Below, piece by piece: positions 19,286 through 27,277 of a stretch of 64,000 nt of DNA. Position 1 is the stretch's first letter. Each line of letters starts with the position of its first letter. The notes under the pieces were generated by a model. That model did not search any database and had not been told where the DNA came from. It worked only from the letters and a program-made list of their open reading frames with translations. Location of the stretch: assembly GCF_015169395.1 (NCBI RefSeq), contig NZ_CP063458.1:3038001-3102000 (forward strand). Reading direction: 5' to 3'. The position numbers and the translations under genes were made by a program. The stretch comes from Humisphaera borealis (GTDB lineage: Bacteria > Planctomycetota > Phycisphaerae > Tepidisphaerales > Tepidisphaeraceae).

Positions 19286-20635
19286 ATGCCCAGCCATCGC
19301 GAGCAGGACAACTTCCTTGCCGACGAACCACTGCCGGCGCTGCCGATGGGCACAGTGGACCGCGGGTATGACCGCGAGATCCTCGCCTGGCTCGGCCTGG
19401 GGCTTTTTGCATTGTTCGTCCTCGGCTTCTACCTCATGCGGCAGCCCGGGTCCGACCAGGGCAACCCGCTCAATCCCGACCGCGCCGTCTTCGCGTCGGT
19501 CAGTGCCGTCACCCTCACCGGCCTGCGGCAGGACCTCCGCGAAAGCACCTTCGCCGCCGCCGACAGTCAGCTCATGCCGGCGACGCTGCTGGTCTTAACC
19601 GTCGGTGCGTCCTGGCTCACGCTCGTCGCCGCGGGCCTGCCGGCCTGCCGACTCCTGGGTGTCCGGCGGAACGCCAAACCCGTCGTGCTCGCCGCGACCG
19701 TCACTGTTCTGGGGGGCACGATCCTCGGCGGCATCCCCCTGCTGCTGACCTACTCTCCCCTCGAAGTCGACGGCGCCGCCCGCCTTCCCTGGCTCGACGC
19801 CTTCCTCACCTCCGCCAGCGCCGTCGGCAATTCCGGCGTCTGCTGGAACCGCCTGCCCCGCGCCGACGCCTGGCAGACCCAGGCCATCCTCCTGCCGCTG
19901 GCGGTGATCGGCGGGCTGGGTGTGCCGGTGCTGATTGACCTCTACGACCGTCTCACCGGCCGCTCCGCCGAGTTGCGCTACCACACCCGCCTGGTGCTCA
20001 CGCTGGTCGCCTGCGTCTACGTCGCCGGCTTTGCCCTGCTGCTGATGTTCGACGAACGCTTCGTCGGCATGATCGGCTCGGCGTTCCGTAACGGCGGGCT
20101 CACGCCAACCGAATGGCGGTCCGTCCGCAGCATCGTTGTAGAAGCGTCCGTCCTGTCGCTCAACAGCCGATCGCTGGGCATGCCCTTTGAGCCGGCCACC
20201 GTCGCCGCGCTGCCCAAGGCCGCGTCGTGGGTGCTGATCCTGCTGATGGCCGTCGGCGGCGGGCCGGCGGGGACGGCCGGCGGGCTGAAGCTCACCACCC
20301 TCTTCCTGCTCGGCCGCGGTGCCCGACGTGGCAGCCAGGGCGAACGCCTGCCCGTCGAGTGCGGCTTCGCGCTGTTCTGGGCGATGGGCTTTGCGCTGCT
20401 CGTCGCCGTCGGCTACGCCGGCATGCTCTGGGCCGCCCCGCAGCTTCCGCCCGATCGCCTGCTGCTGGTCACCGTCAGCGCCATCACGAACACCGGCCTC
20501 TCCCACGATGCCCTGTCGATCGTCCTCGTCCCCCTCATCCTCCTGTCCCTGCTGATGGTCCTCGGGCGCATCCTGCCCATCCTCATCCTCTGGCGGATGG
20601 CCAGCCGGCTCGACCAGGCCGAAACCATTCCGTAG
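19286..20635 (+). CDS. TrkH/KtrB-type potassium transporter subunit
   Basis: The 449-residue integral membrane protein has four pore-loop-like signatures in order: SAVTLTGL, SASAVGNSGV, LNSRSLGM and SAITNTGLS, with the Gly-rich intramembrane loop GGGPAGTAGGLKLTT before the last repeat. This four-fold M1-P-M2 pattern is that of the TrkH/KtrB superfamily of K+ (or Na+) channels. The ATG at 19286 is chosen; a GC-poorer upstream stretch in frame looks non-coding. The usual regulatory subunit TrkA/KtrA (RCK domain) is not encoded nearby. Confidence 0.85.
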   Translation: MPSHREQDNFLADEPLPALPMGTVDRGYDREILAWLGLGLFALFVLGFYLMRQPGSDQGNPLNPDRAVFASVSAVTLTGLRQDLRESTFAAADSQLMPATLLVLTVGASWLTLVAAGLPACRLLGVRRNAKPVVLAATVTVLGGTILGGIPLLLTYSPLEVDGAARLPWLDAFLTSASAVGNSGVCWNRLPRADAWQTQAILLPLAVIGGLGVPVLIDLYDRLTGRSAELRYHTRLVLTLVACVYVAGFALLLMFDERFVGMIGSAFRNGGLTPTEWRSVRSIVVEASVLSLNSRSLGMPFEPATVAALPKAASWVLILLMAVGGGPAGTAGGLKLTTLFLLGRGARRGSQGERLPVECGFALFWAMGFALLVAVGYAGMLWAAPQLPPDRLLLVTVSAITNTGLSHDALSIVLVPLILLSLLMVLGRILPILILWRMASRLDQAETIP

Positions 20636-20724
20636 CCTCTCGTCACCACATGCCCGAAACAGGTCTTTGTACGTTGCCTCACCTTGGCGTAACGTCTCGG
20701 TCCTACACCAGAAGGAGACAAACG

Positions 20725-21243
20725 ATGGGCCTCTACGACGACGACAATGCGGCGATCACTTCCGGCGACCTCTGCGATGTCATTTACTGGCAGACCAAGT
20801 TCAGCCACCTCAAGCTCGAGGCGGCCCTCAAGTCCCGCCAGCCCGAATACGCCATCCGCGGACTGATCCCCTCCGTCACCAACGGCGCGGCGGACGTGCT
20901 CAAAACCTATCCCAACCACGCCGAGGTCAAGGCCTGGGCCGACAAGGCGACCCTCATCGCCGGCAAGATCGACCCCAACGCCGCCCCCGCCGACTTCAAA
21001 GGCGACTTCGCCCACTGGAAAGACTACTCGTACGAAGCCGGCTGGCGGTCGTACCACATGGCGAAGATGGCCGCCGCGACCGAAAGCTGGGGCGTCACCC
21101 TCGACCACGCCCGCGAAACCATCACCCAGCTCACCCGCTCCAAGGACCGCATGGCCACCTGGCCAGCTGACGTCCAGCAGTTCGTCCAGACGGCCCTCCC
21201 TGAGATGGAGAAGCTGAAGGAACTGGCCGCTTCGAAGCGGTAG
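20725..21243 (+). CDS. Hypothetical protein
   Basis: The 172-residue soluble protein has a strong ribosome binding site (GAAGGAG) 7 bases before ATG. It is mainly helical, with charged and aromatic positions (DVIYWQTKFSHLKLEA, HWKDYSYEAGWRSYHMAK) and a Lys-rich C-terminus; no signal peptide, Cys motif or nucleotide-binding motif is visible. No family is recognised. It follows the TrkH-like gene by about 90 bases and ends just before a perfect terminator hairpin. Confidence 0.8.
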   Translation: MGLYDDDNAAITSGDLCDVIYWQTKFSHLKLEAALKSRQPEYAIRGLIPSVTNGAADVLKTYPNHAEVKAWADKATLIAGKIDPNAAPADFKGDFAHWKDYSYEAGWRSYHMAKMAAATESWGVTLDHARETITQLTRSKDRMATWPADVQQFVQTALPEMEKLKELAASKR

Positions 21244-21265
21244 ACCAGATGCCCCTGAATGTCAG

Positions 21266-21299
21266 ACGGCATGGTCACCCAAGGTGACCATGCCGTTTT
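21266..21299. terminator. Bidirectional terminator between convergent genes
   Basis: A perfect 14-bp stem (ACGGCATGGTCACC / GGTGACCATGCCGT) with a three-base loop is followed by TTTT on the plus strand. It sits 22 bases after the stop of the plus-strand gene and about 70 bases after the amidase stop on the other strand. Confidence 0.88.
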
Positions 21300-21320
21300 C
21301 GTTGATATTGCCACCGATCC

Positions 21321-21380
21321 GGCTACTTCCGGACCAGTTACTTCCAGACTGGCTACTTCCGCACCGGCTACTTCCGCACT
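21321..21380. repeat. Four 15-bp tandem repeats spanning the amidase stop codon
   Basis: Units GGCTACTTCCGGACC, AGTTACTTCCAGACT, GGCTACTTCCGCACC and GGCTACTTCCGCACT lie head to tail. On the minus strand the unit encodes the last residues and stop of the amidase (VRK-stop), so duplications have been added after the stop and each carries its own in-frame TAG or TAA. Confidence 0.9.
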
Positions 21381-22186
21381 GGCTCGTACATCAGCTCTCC
21401 GCCCGCCTGGGCCGATGCCGTCCGGGCCACCGATGCCGGCGCTACATCCGCCGGGGCGACCGCGCCCCGGTCGGCCAGCGCCGCCGCGCTCATCCGCCGG
21501 ATGATCGCCATCTGCACGTTGCGTCCCGGGCAGTCGGTCGCCTTGGCGTCGCCGTGCCCGATGATTTCCTTGTTCGACACATGGTACGTCTGCTGGAGAT
21601 ACGCGATCAGCTTCGCCAGCGACCGCAACTGCGCCTCGCTCGGGCGGGTCTGATCGAAGTTCCCCACCAGGCAGATGCCGATGCCGAAGTCGTTGAACTT
21701 GTTGTCCGCCGTCTTGCAGTGGGCACCTTGCTTCTGCTTGGCCCAGCGTGAGCCGACCTCGATCGCGCCGTTGCCGGTATCGGTGCCGTTGCCGATCACA
21801 AAGTGATAGCCCAGCTCGTCCCAGCCCTTGGCGATATGTTCCTTGTTAAACCGCGCCGCCCCGCCCACCGGCGTGGCGCTGTGGTGCACCACGATCCACT
21901 TCCAGTTGCGCGACGCCACCGTCGGCACCCAGTCCCGCGGCACGCCCGACGGCACCGGAACCTGCGCCACCGGCGGCTTGGGCTGCGGCTTGACCACCTG
22001 CGGCGGGGTCTGCACCGGGCCGGGCTTGGGCGGCGTCCACGCCGGCGACTGCGTCACCTGCGGCTGAGGATGCCGGTCCACCATCTCGACGGGGCCCGTT
22101 CGCTGCGCGCAGCCGACCACCGACAACAGCGCCGAAGCGCAAGACAGCAACTTGAAACAGGGGAGCCTTCGCAGCGACATTGCCAT
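21368..22186 (-). CDS. Lipoprotein N-acetylmuramoyl-L-alanine amidase (Amidase_2/PGRP type)
   Basis: The protein has 272 residues. From MAMSLRRLP a lipoprotein signal leads to a lipobox at LSVVGC (Cys26). A Pro/Gln/Lys-rich linker of about 75 residues follows, long enough to cross to the peptidoglycan. The Amidase_2 domain has the Zn ligands in IVVHHSATP and in IIGHGDAKATDCPGRN, plus WDELGYHFVIGNG and GICLVGNFD. It would cleave the bond between N-acetylmuramic acid and L-alanine during wall turnover, or bind peptidoglycan. The ATG at 22186 gives the lipoprotein signal; the open frame further upstream to 22306 would bury it. Confidence 0.9.
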   Translation of the reverse strand: MAMSLRRLPCFKLLSCASALLSVVGCAQRTGPVEMVDRHPQPQVTQSPAWTPPKPGPVQTPPQVVKPQPKPPVAQVPVPSGVPRDWVPTVASRNWKWIVVHHSATPVGGAARFNKEHIAKGWDELGYHFVIGNGTDTGNGAIEVGSRWAKQKQGAHCKTADNKFNDFGIGICLVGNFDQTRPSEAQLRSLAKLIAYLQQTYHVSNKEIIGHGDAKATDCPGRNVQMAIIRRMSAAALADRGAVAPADVAPASVARTASAQAGGELMYEPVRK

Positions 22187-22456
22187 CCTTGGCCTCTGCG
22201 TTGAGGGGACCGTTGCAGGTAAAGGGAACCCGACCGATCCTTCGGCCAGTTCCGACAGAGAGTCCTCTACAGGGTCCGTAACAGTTGTAGTACGCCTTGT
22301 ATTCACAGAACGTTCTATCGAATTTGTCGCCCCGTTTCCAGTAGCCGGATCAGGCAGACCCGCCGGATTTCATCCGCAGGCCCGGGAAGAACCCCCGCAT
22401 TATCGGACCCACCCGGCCTCTCATCGCTCGCCCCGTAGTCGACCAACTCCCATTCC

Positions 22457-23223
22457 GCCAAACGAACCCGACATGAGATCGCCGAACGAACCCAACGCTA
22501 CGCTGCCAAACGAACCCGACGCGACCTTCCGGCCCGCTGTCCGTGACACGGCTTTCTAAGCCGTGCGAGGTGCGTCACACACTAGGAAACGTCCATCTTC
22601 AATCACCTCCTTCCGCCAAACGAACCCAAGGCGACCCCGCCTACGACCCCTTCGAACGACCCCATCAGTGACACGGGCTTCCAGCCCGTGCGAGACGCGT
22701 CACACACCAAGGGACGTTTATCCTCAGTCCCTGCATTCTGGCCAAACGAACCCGAGAGCGCGGGCGAACGCCGAACGTCGAACATCCAACGCCGAACGCC
22801 CAATGCCCCGCGCGGCGCATCGCCGAACGAACCCAAGGATTCGCGTGGCACGGGCGTCCCGCCCGCGTCCCCACCACGTCGCCGAACGAACCCGAGGCGA
22901 CCCCGTCGAACGAGCCCGTCAGTGACACGGGCTTCCAGCCCGTGCATGGTGTGTGATGCTTTAGGCAGCCGTTCAAAACACACATCCTTCACCTCCACTG
23001 CCGAACGAACCCAAGGCGACCTTCCAGCCCGCTGTCCGTGACACGGCTTTCCAAGCCGTGCGAGATGCATCACTCACCAGGAGACGTTTATCTTCAAGCA
23101 CCTGCTTCCCAAATCGCGCGACCCGTTCAAGCGCCGCGCCCGCAGTAAGCGAACGTCACGCACAACCGCGCCGTTCCTGCTTACGTCGTGCCAACTCTCG
23201 CGCGACATTGCCGAACGAACCCA
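22457..23223 (+). repeat. Nine copies of short repeat GCC(A/G)AACGAACCC(A/G)A
   Basis: Near-identical copies begin at about 22457, 22481, 22505, 22615, 22742, 22822, 22881, 23001 and 23211, all in the same orientation, with irregular spacing of 23-210 bases. A degenerate copy is at about 22906. The motif is not a palindrome. Several copies are followed by AGGCGACC. Irregular spacing and lack of conserved spacers rule out a CRISPR array. Confidence 0.85.
22543..23105 (+). repeat. Four interspersed ~70-bp hairpin units (GTGACACGG(G)CTT...)
   Basis: Units start at 22543, 22668, 22922 and 23038. Each begins GTGACACGG then a hairpin such as ACGGGCTTCCAGCCCGT or ACGGCTTTCTAAGCCGT. Three of the four continue with a similar tail (CGTCACACAC, GGGACGTTTATC, CTTCA). 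The first and last units also share the preceding sequence CCCGCTGTCC. They are interleaved with the short GAACGAACCC repeats. Confidence 0.82.
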
Positions 23224-23517
23224 AGTGATCGATCAGCCTCCGTACGTCGTTGCTCCGTCTCCTGGTCTCTCCGTCTCTTCCGCCCACCAAAACCAGACCG
23301 TCCGGCCGATCGTCCCCGATCGCCCGGCTCGCGTCCTTCTCCGCGGAGTCAACGCCAGCCCGACGGATCACACCCGCCATTGCCGCGCACGGAGACCGGC
23401 CGCCGACAGGGCTGCCAAAACCCCGGCCGACGCCCGCACTATTTGTACGGTACATGTTAAGTCTCAGGCGAAAAGTTGCAACCCCTTTTTTCGCCCGCCG
23501 TTTTCTGGAAGTCCGGT

Positions 23518-23645
23518 TTCACCACGAAGGGCACGAAGGCACGAAGCACACGAAGAAAAGTCTTCAACTGAGAACGATGTTTTAACCAGGGACCAGGGCC
23601 GCTTCTTCTTCGTGTACCTTCGTGCCCTTCGTGCCTTCGTGGTGA
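23518..23645. repeat. Long inverted repeat (CACCACGAAGGGCACGAAGG type)
   Basis: The arm from 23518 (TTCACCACGAAGGGCACGAA) is mirrored by the arm ending at 23645 (TTCGTGCCTTCGTGGTGAA), each about 40 bases, around a 50-base centre. It lies just beyond the cyclase stop and may act as its terminator. The CACCACGAAGGCACGAAG sequence is a widespread dispersed repeat type. Confidence 0.8.
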
Positions 23646-23670
23646 ATCCGAGATTCGCGCAGCGAGCCCC

Positions 23671-24507
23671 CTACTCCCCCACCGCAATAATCCGCGCCGG
23701 CCCCCCGCTCCCGTTCTCGATCTTCAACGGCAACGCGATGAACGTCGCCCCCGCCGGCGGAAGCCGGCCCACGTTGGCGACGTTCTCGAACATCGGCTTG
23801 TTCGCGCCGTTCATGATCTGATGCACCCGGAAATCCTTCGACTGCCCGCGGTCCACGCTCGCCGTGTCCACCGCGATCGCGGCGACGTCGCGCTGCGTCA
23901 CCAGAAACGTCGCCGCCTCGGGGGAGAAGCCGGGGAACCGCAGGTTGTCCACGTCCAGCGGCACATCGGTGCCCAGATACCGCTTCTTGTCCGGCCACCG
24001 CTCGCCCCAGCCGCTGTGCATGACGACGATCGCGCCGCGCGGGAGCCGGCCATGGCTCCGCTCCCAGCCCAGCAGGTCGTCCACGGTCAGCAGGTAGTCG
24101 GCGTCGGCGGCGCAGGCGCCCCGCACATCGATGACGGCGGCCGGGCCGATGCAGTTGGACAGGGGAACCTCGCCGCTGGTGCGTTTGCCCTCGGCGAAAT
24201 GAATCGGCGCATCCATGTGCGTGCCGCCGTGCTCGGCCATACTGATGTTGTTGGCGGCGTAGAAGTACCCGCCCGGCGTGCGGCCGTAGGCAACCCGCCG
24301 CAGCTTAAAAGGCTCGGCGGTCGGCCAGTAGATCGTCTGATCGCCGAACGCGTAAGACAGGTCGATCACCTTCGCCGGGTCGATCGCGACCGGTCGCGGC
24401 GATGGGTCACCCCCAGCGCCATGGTTGGCGCCACCCGGTTTGCCACCCGTCGCACACCCCGTGAAGACCATCAGCATCGCCACGACCGTCAGGGAGATGG
24501 ATCGCAT
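23671..24507 (-). CDS. Lipoprotein cyclase-family protein (kynurenine formamidase-like fold)
   Basis: The 278-residue protein has a lipoprotein signal (MRSISLTVVAMLMVFTGC, Cys18) and the cyclase-family metal motif HGGTHMDAPIHF, followed by the family features DVRGAC, VVMHSGWGERW and IAVDTASVDRG. Relatives are Mn/Zn amidohydrolases such as bacterial kynurenine formamidase or isatin hydrolase, but those are mostly cytoplasmic; this one is predicted to be anchored outside the inner membrane. The substrate cannot be inferred. It is followed by a large inverted repeat and stands alone. Confidence 0.88.
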   Translation of the reverse strand: MRSISLTVVAMLMVFTGCATGGKPGGANHGAGGDPSPRPVAIDPAKVIDLSYAFGDQTIYWPTAEPFKLRRVAYGRTPGGYFYAANNISMAEHGGTHMDAPIHFAEGKRTSGEVPLSNCIGPAAVIDVRGACAADADYLLTVDDLLGWERSHGRLPRGAIVVMHSGWGERWPDKKRYLGTDVPLDVDNLRFPGFSPEAATFLVTQRDVAAIAVDTASVDRGQSKDFRVHQIMNGANKPMFENVANVGRLPPAGATFIALPLKIENGSGGPARIIAVGE

Positions 24508-24600
24508 CCAGTTCAGGCTACTGATGGGTTATGGAAGGTTCAAGCGGAAGGCCCGTGCGTGCCCACAGCTTTCCGTCTTCCAACGGGTGTCTTGTGTGCC

Positions 24601-24741
24601 ATGCCACCCGCCGGCGACATCCTGGGGCCGCCCCTTGTCCTCCGTCGGCGGATCGACGAGCGCCGGCAGGCTGCTCCATCGCCAGTCCCGGGTCCGGCGG
24701 ACCCGCTTCGCCCGGCGGGCGTTGGCCTCGACAGGCCTTTG
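24601..24741 (-). pseudogene. RAYT transposase relic
   Basis: Translated on the minus strand this stretch reads VEANARRAKRVRR then DWRWSSLPALVDP, which matches residues of the intact RAYT at 33138-33854 (VEANPRRAKLVRRAQDWRWSS). Only this central-to-C-terminal segment survives; the HxH catalytic part is absent. It lies between the cyclase promoter region and the end of the lipase gene. Confidence 0.8.
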
Positions 24742-24781
24742 TCGGGGCAGCAACTGTCGTCCGAAAAATGGGTTCAATGCT

Positions 24782-26794
24782 TCAATTCTGGTAAACACGA
24801 GGGTATAGCGGATCTCCCGTAATAATATAGCGACCCGGTTGCACCGGCCCCCAGAAGAAGTAGGGCTTTGCCATGGGCCCCACCATCGATTCCAGCTTCA
24901 TGCTGATCCGGGTCGAGCCCTGGGCGATCGGAATATTCACCTCGCCCACGCCCGTCGCGGATTCAGTGACCCAATCCGGTCTGGTCCACTGGAGGCTGTA
25001 CCTGGTGACAAAGATGCCGGCGTGAATCGTTCGCACGAAGTCATTCAACTTGTTTGACGCCACCGACGAGAGATAGTTCACGGCTCCATGCTTGTCGCTG
25101 TCGGGCGTCCATGTGCTGATCATCGTCCCCAGCGCGTCGATATAAAGGAGCCCCAATCGGCTGCCCAAAATGCTGGTGTAGATGGCAAAGTACTTCGACC
25201 AGTCGTAAGGCGTGTTGTCACCGGCCATCTCATAGCTGAAAGCGCGGAGGGACTTCTTCGCTGCCTGAACTTTGAACTCTTTGGCGAAGTCGCCGCTCGC
25301 ATAGCGAGGGGCCCCGAACGTGACCAGCCGGTGATCCTTACCCGGCTGGAACAGTTGGGTTTCTGCCATCAGCCGATAGGTCAAGTAGCCGGAAACTGCT
25401 CCGCCCATGCTGTGACCGGCAATCGTGATGGATTTTCCTGCGGCTTGTTGCCGGGCCATCTCCGCGACGATAAGTGGAAAGATCTCGTTCGCAGCCGAGC
25501 TCCACCCGTCGTGGACGTTCGCGAAGCGGAACCCGTCCGGAGTCACTGGCTTGGCAAGCCAATGCGGCGCTTCTTCACCATTGAGCACTCGATGGAGCGA
25601 CCCAATCGAATAGTCTGAACCTCGGAACGCGACCACTGCGGAGTTCGCGTTCGACGCGATCAGGATGGTCTGCTGAAACCGACCGACTCTATAAAAGAAT
25701 GTGTACTTGCAGTCCGGCGTGACTTCCATAAACAGCCGTCGGATTCGATCTTCACTTCCCTCGCCCGATACCGTCATGTTGCCATATTCTTTGACGACTT
25801 GCGAAATCGCTCTGCCCGCCAGATCCATACCGTCCGGCCAGCGCTTGAGGAATCTTTTGCGTTCCAGCCCGTCCGTCCTGGCTGACGCGCCCAGGTCGAT
25901 TGTGGCGTCGCCCACGGTGATGAACTCCCACGTCAGCACATCCCCACTGTCCGCCGATTGGGTGAAAACGTTCGGATTTTCGGTCTTGCTTGCGTTTTCC
26001 GGCCCCCGGTCGCGCTCGAATCGCATTCCGTCTTTGGTTCGGTTGATGGTGACTGGGCGGGACCAAGCCAGTTTGTTGTTCTCGATGTGATACTCGGTCC
26101 ACTTGCCGTCGATCTCCAGCGTCGGCAGGGAGCCTGACGACCAGATTTCGGCGCCGTTGGCACCGGGCAGTCCGGCACGGATCGTAAGCGCCCCGTTGTC
26201 ATGCAGTTTGAGATAGCACTGGCCTTGCGTCTTGGCGGTCGCCGCTGGCTTTTCGCCGGATGCCCACACCGCGCCAAGTCGACCAGTGAGGTCTGCGTTG
26301 GCGTAGCTGTACATGACGAGGTTGCCGTCGGTCTGCATCTCGATGGCGTAGTGGCCTTTGGTTCCTTTGGGGCCCTGGTTCCAGATCGGATTCGTACTGT
26401 CATAGAGGACGAGTTCGCCATCGGGGGACAGGGCGAGTGTGAATCGTTTGTTGTCGGACTGCAGATACTGCGAAGACCTCAGCCACTGATTAACCATCAG
26501 GACGCTTCCAATACTAGCTGGAGCGGCCACTGCCTGGGGAGCGGCCTCTGGCACCTCTGACGCAACGATACGAAGGCCAGTCGGCGCCGCCGGGCGCTGC
26601 GGCACAGACTCCTTGGCGGAGATTTCATTGGACGTCGTATCGGCGGCGGCGGCGACGTGCACCTGTTCAGACACAGGTGCCACGACCCCTTCCGACTTTG
26701 CGCAGCCGGCGATTGACGATACGACCGCCGCTAGAAGGCAAGCCAGCAAAGCACTCTTGATATTCAAGAGCAAAGAGCGGTGGACGTGAACCAT
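24782..26794 (-). CDS. Lipoprotein with bulb-type lectin domain and class 3 lipase domain
   Basis: The protein has 670 residues. A lipoprotein signal ends at SSIAGC. After a low-complexity stretch a B-lectin (mannose-binding) domain covers about residues 95-210, with the repeat signature LALSPDGELVLYD and MQTDGNLVMYS. The second half is an alpha/beta hydrolase of the lipase 3 type: VVAFRGSD (oxyanion region), the nucleophile elbow GHSMGG with Ser462, then VTFGAPRYASGDF, typical of lipase 3. It would be a surface or periplasmic esterase/lipase tethered by lipid and able to bind glycans. The combination with a lectin domain is unusual. A RAYT relic lies just beyond its stop. Confidence 0.85.
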   Translation of the reverse strand: MVHVHRSLLLNIKSALLACLLAAVVSSIAGCAKSEGVVAPVSEQVHVAAAADTTSNEISAKESVPQRPAAPTGLRIVASEVPEAAPQAVAAPASIGSVLMVNQWLRSSQYLQSDNKRFTLALSPDGELVLYDSTNPIWNQGPKGTKGHYAIEMQTDGNLVMYSYANADLTGRLGAVWASGEKPAATAKTQGQCYLKLHDNGALTIRAGLPGANGAEIWSSGSLPTLEIDGKWTEYHIENNKLAWSRPVTINRTKDGMRFERDRGPENASKTENPNVFTQSADSGDVLTWEFITVGDATIDLGASARTDGLERKRFLKRWPDGMDLAGRAISQVVKEYGNMTVSGEGSEDRIRRLFMEVTPDCKYTFFYRVGRFQQTILIASNANSAVVAFRGSDYSIGSLHRVLNGEEAPHWLAKPVTPDGFRFANVHDGWSSAANEIFPLIVAEMARQQAAGKSITIAGHSMGGAVSGYLTYRLMAETQLFQPGKDHRLVTFGAPRYASGDFAKEFKVQAAKKSLRAFSYEMAGDNTPYDWSKYFAIYTSILGSRLGLLYIDALGTMISTWTPDSDKHGAVNYLSSVASNKLNDFVRTIHAGIFVTRYSLQWTRPDWVTESATGVGEVNIPIAQGSTRISMKLESMVGPMAKPYFFWGPVQPGRYIITGDPLYPRVYQN

Positions 26795-27277
26795 TCTGGA
26801 TCCCTTTGCGAAATGACCGGAACGAGGCGAGGGGCTACGCGATTTTTATTACACAGCGCAATAATATGCAAGCGGCGTCCGGGCCCCAAACGCCGACGCG
26901 AACGCATCCGGATCGTGCACGCGAAGGGCGCACGCAGAGGGGATATCGCTGATGTCCGACATCCCAATGCCCGATATCCGATGTCCCTTGGGCAAGATAT
27001 GGGGACGTCACGATGTCCCCTTTTTCGCATGGCGACTTCAACGGACCGGGGGAAGCTTGAAGTCAAGGAAACTCAATTATCCAAACTGCAAAAAGCTGTT
27101 CTTCCTTGACCGGCTCCAACCATCGTGTCAGTCTCGCGTCTCCCGCAAAGATATGAAGTTGGCCGTTTCCGTATTCGTCCCCACAGAAGTGACCGGTGAG
27201 TGATCGAAGGGGAAGGAAAGGGAGCCCCTCTTTCTTCCTCCTGCAGGTGCGGCCTGGCAAACATTGGATTTTAGACT
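26795..27277. other. Gene-free stretch between the lectin-lipase and PEP-CTERM genes
   Basis: The stretch holds divergent promoter regions but no convincing gene. At 26948-26992 it carries short repeats of GATATCC / GATGTCC, and at 27001-27025 a terminator-like hairpin. Base composition is clearly lower in GC than the neighbours. Confidence 0.6.
27001..27025 (+). terminator. Hairpin plus T-run, copy of the GATGTCCCCTTTT element
   Basis: GGGGAC (27001-27006) pairs with GTCCCC (27015-27020) and five T follow, a textbook intrinsic terminator shape, yet no plus-strand gene ends here. The right half GATGTCCCCTTTTT recurs at 28280-28293 and, in shorter form, at 33902-33913 next to the RAYT gene, so it may be a mobile-element end rather than a terminator. 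Confidence 0.65.

Larger units (their letters stand above)
22187..23670. other. 1.5-kb gene-free region made of dispersed repeats
   Basis: No convincing gene is seen on either strand. The first 250 bases carry nothing recognisable beyond the amidase promoter region. The rest holds nine copies of a short motif, four copies of a roughly 70-bp hairpin unit and a long inverted repeat at the right end, each listed separately. Open frames here translate to runs such as PNEPN or LGSFG and are repeat artefacts. Confidence 0.75.

Noticed and set aside
22543-22700. Small ORFs encoding LGSFG or PNEPN peptides
   Set aside because: They follow exactly the nucleotide repeats in all frames and have no RBS or conserved start.
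22457-23223. Possible CRISPR array from regularly recurring GAACGAACCC units
   Set aside because: Copies are only about 15 bases, spacing varies from 23 to 210 bases, spacers contain other repeats, and no cas gene is near.
27001-27025. Terminator for a plus-strand gene upstream
   Set aside because: No plus-strand gene ends near it; the same sequence recurs elsewhere, so a repeat element is the better reading, although both are recorded.
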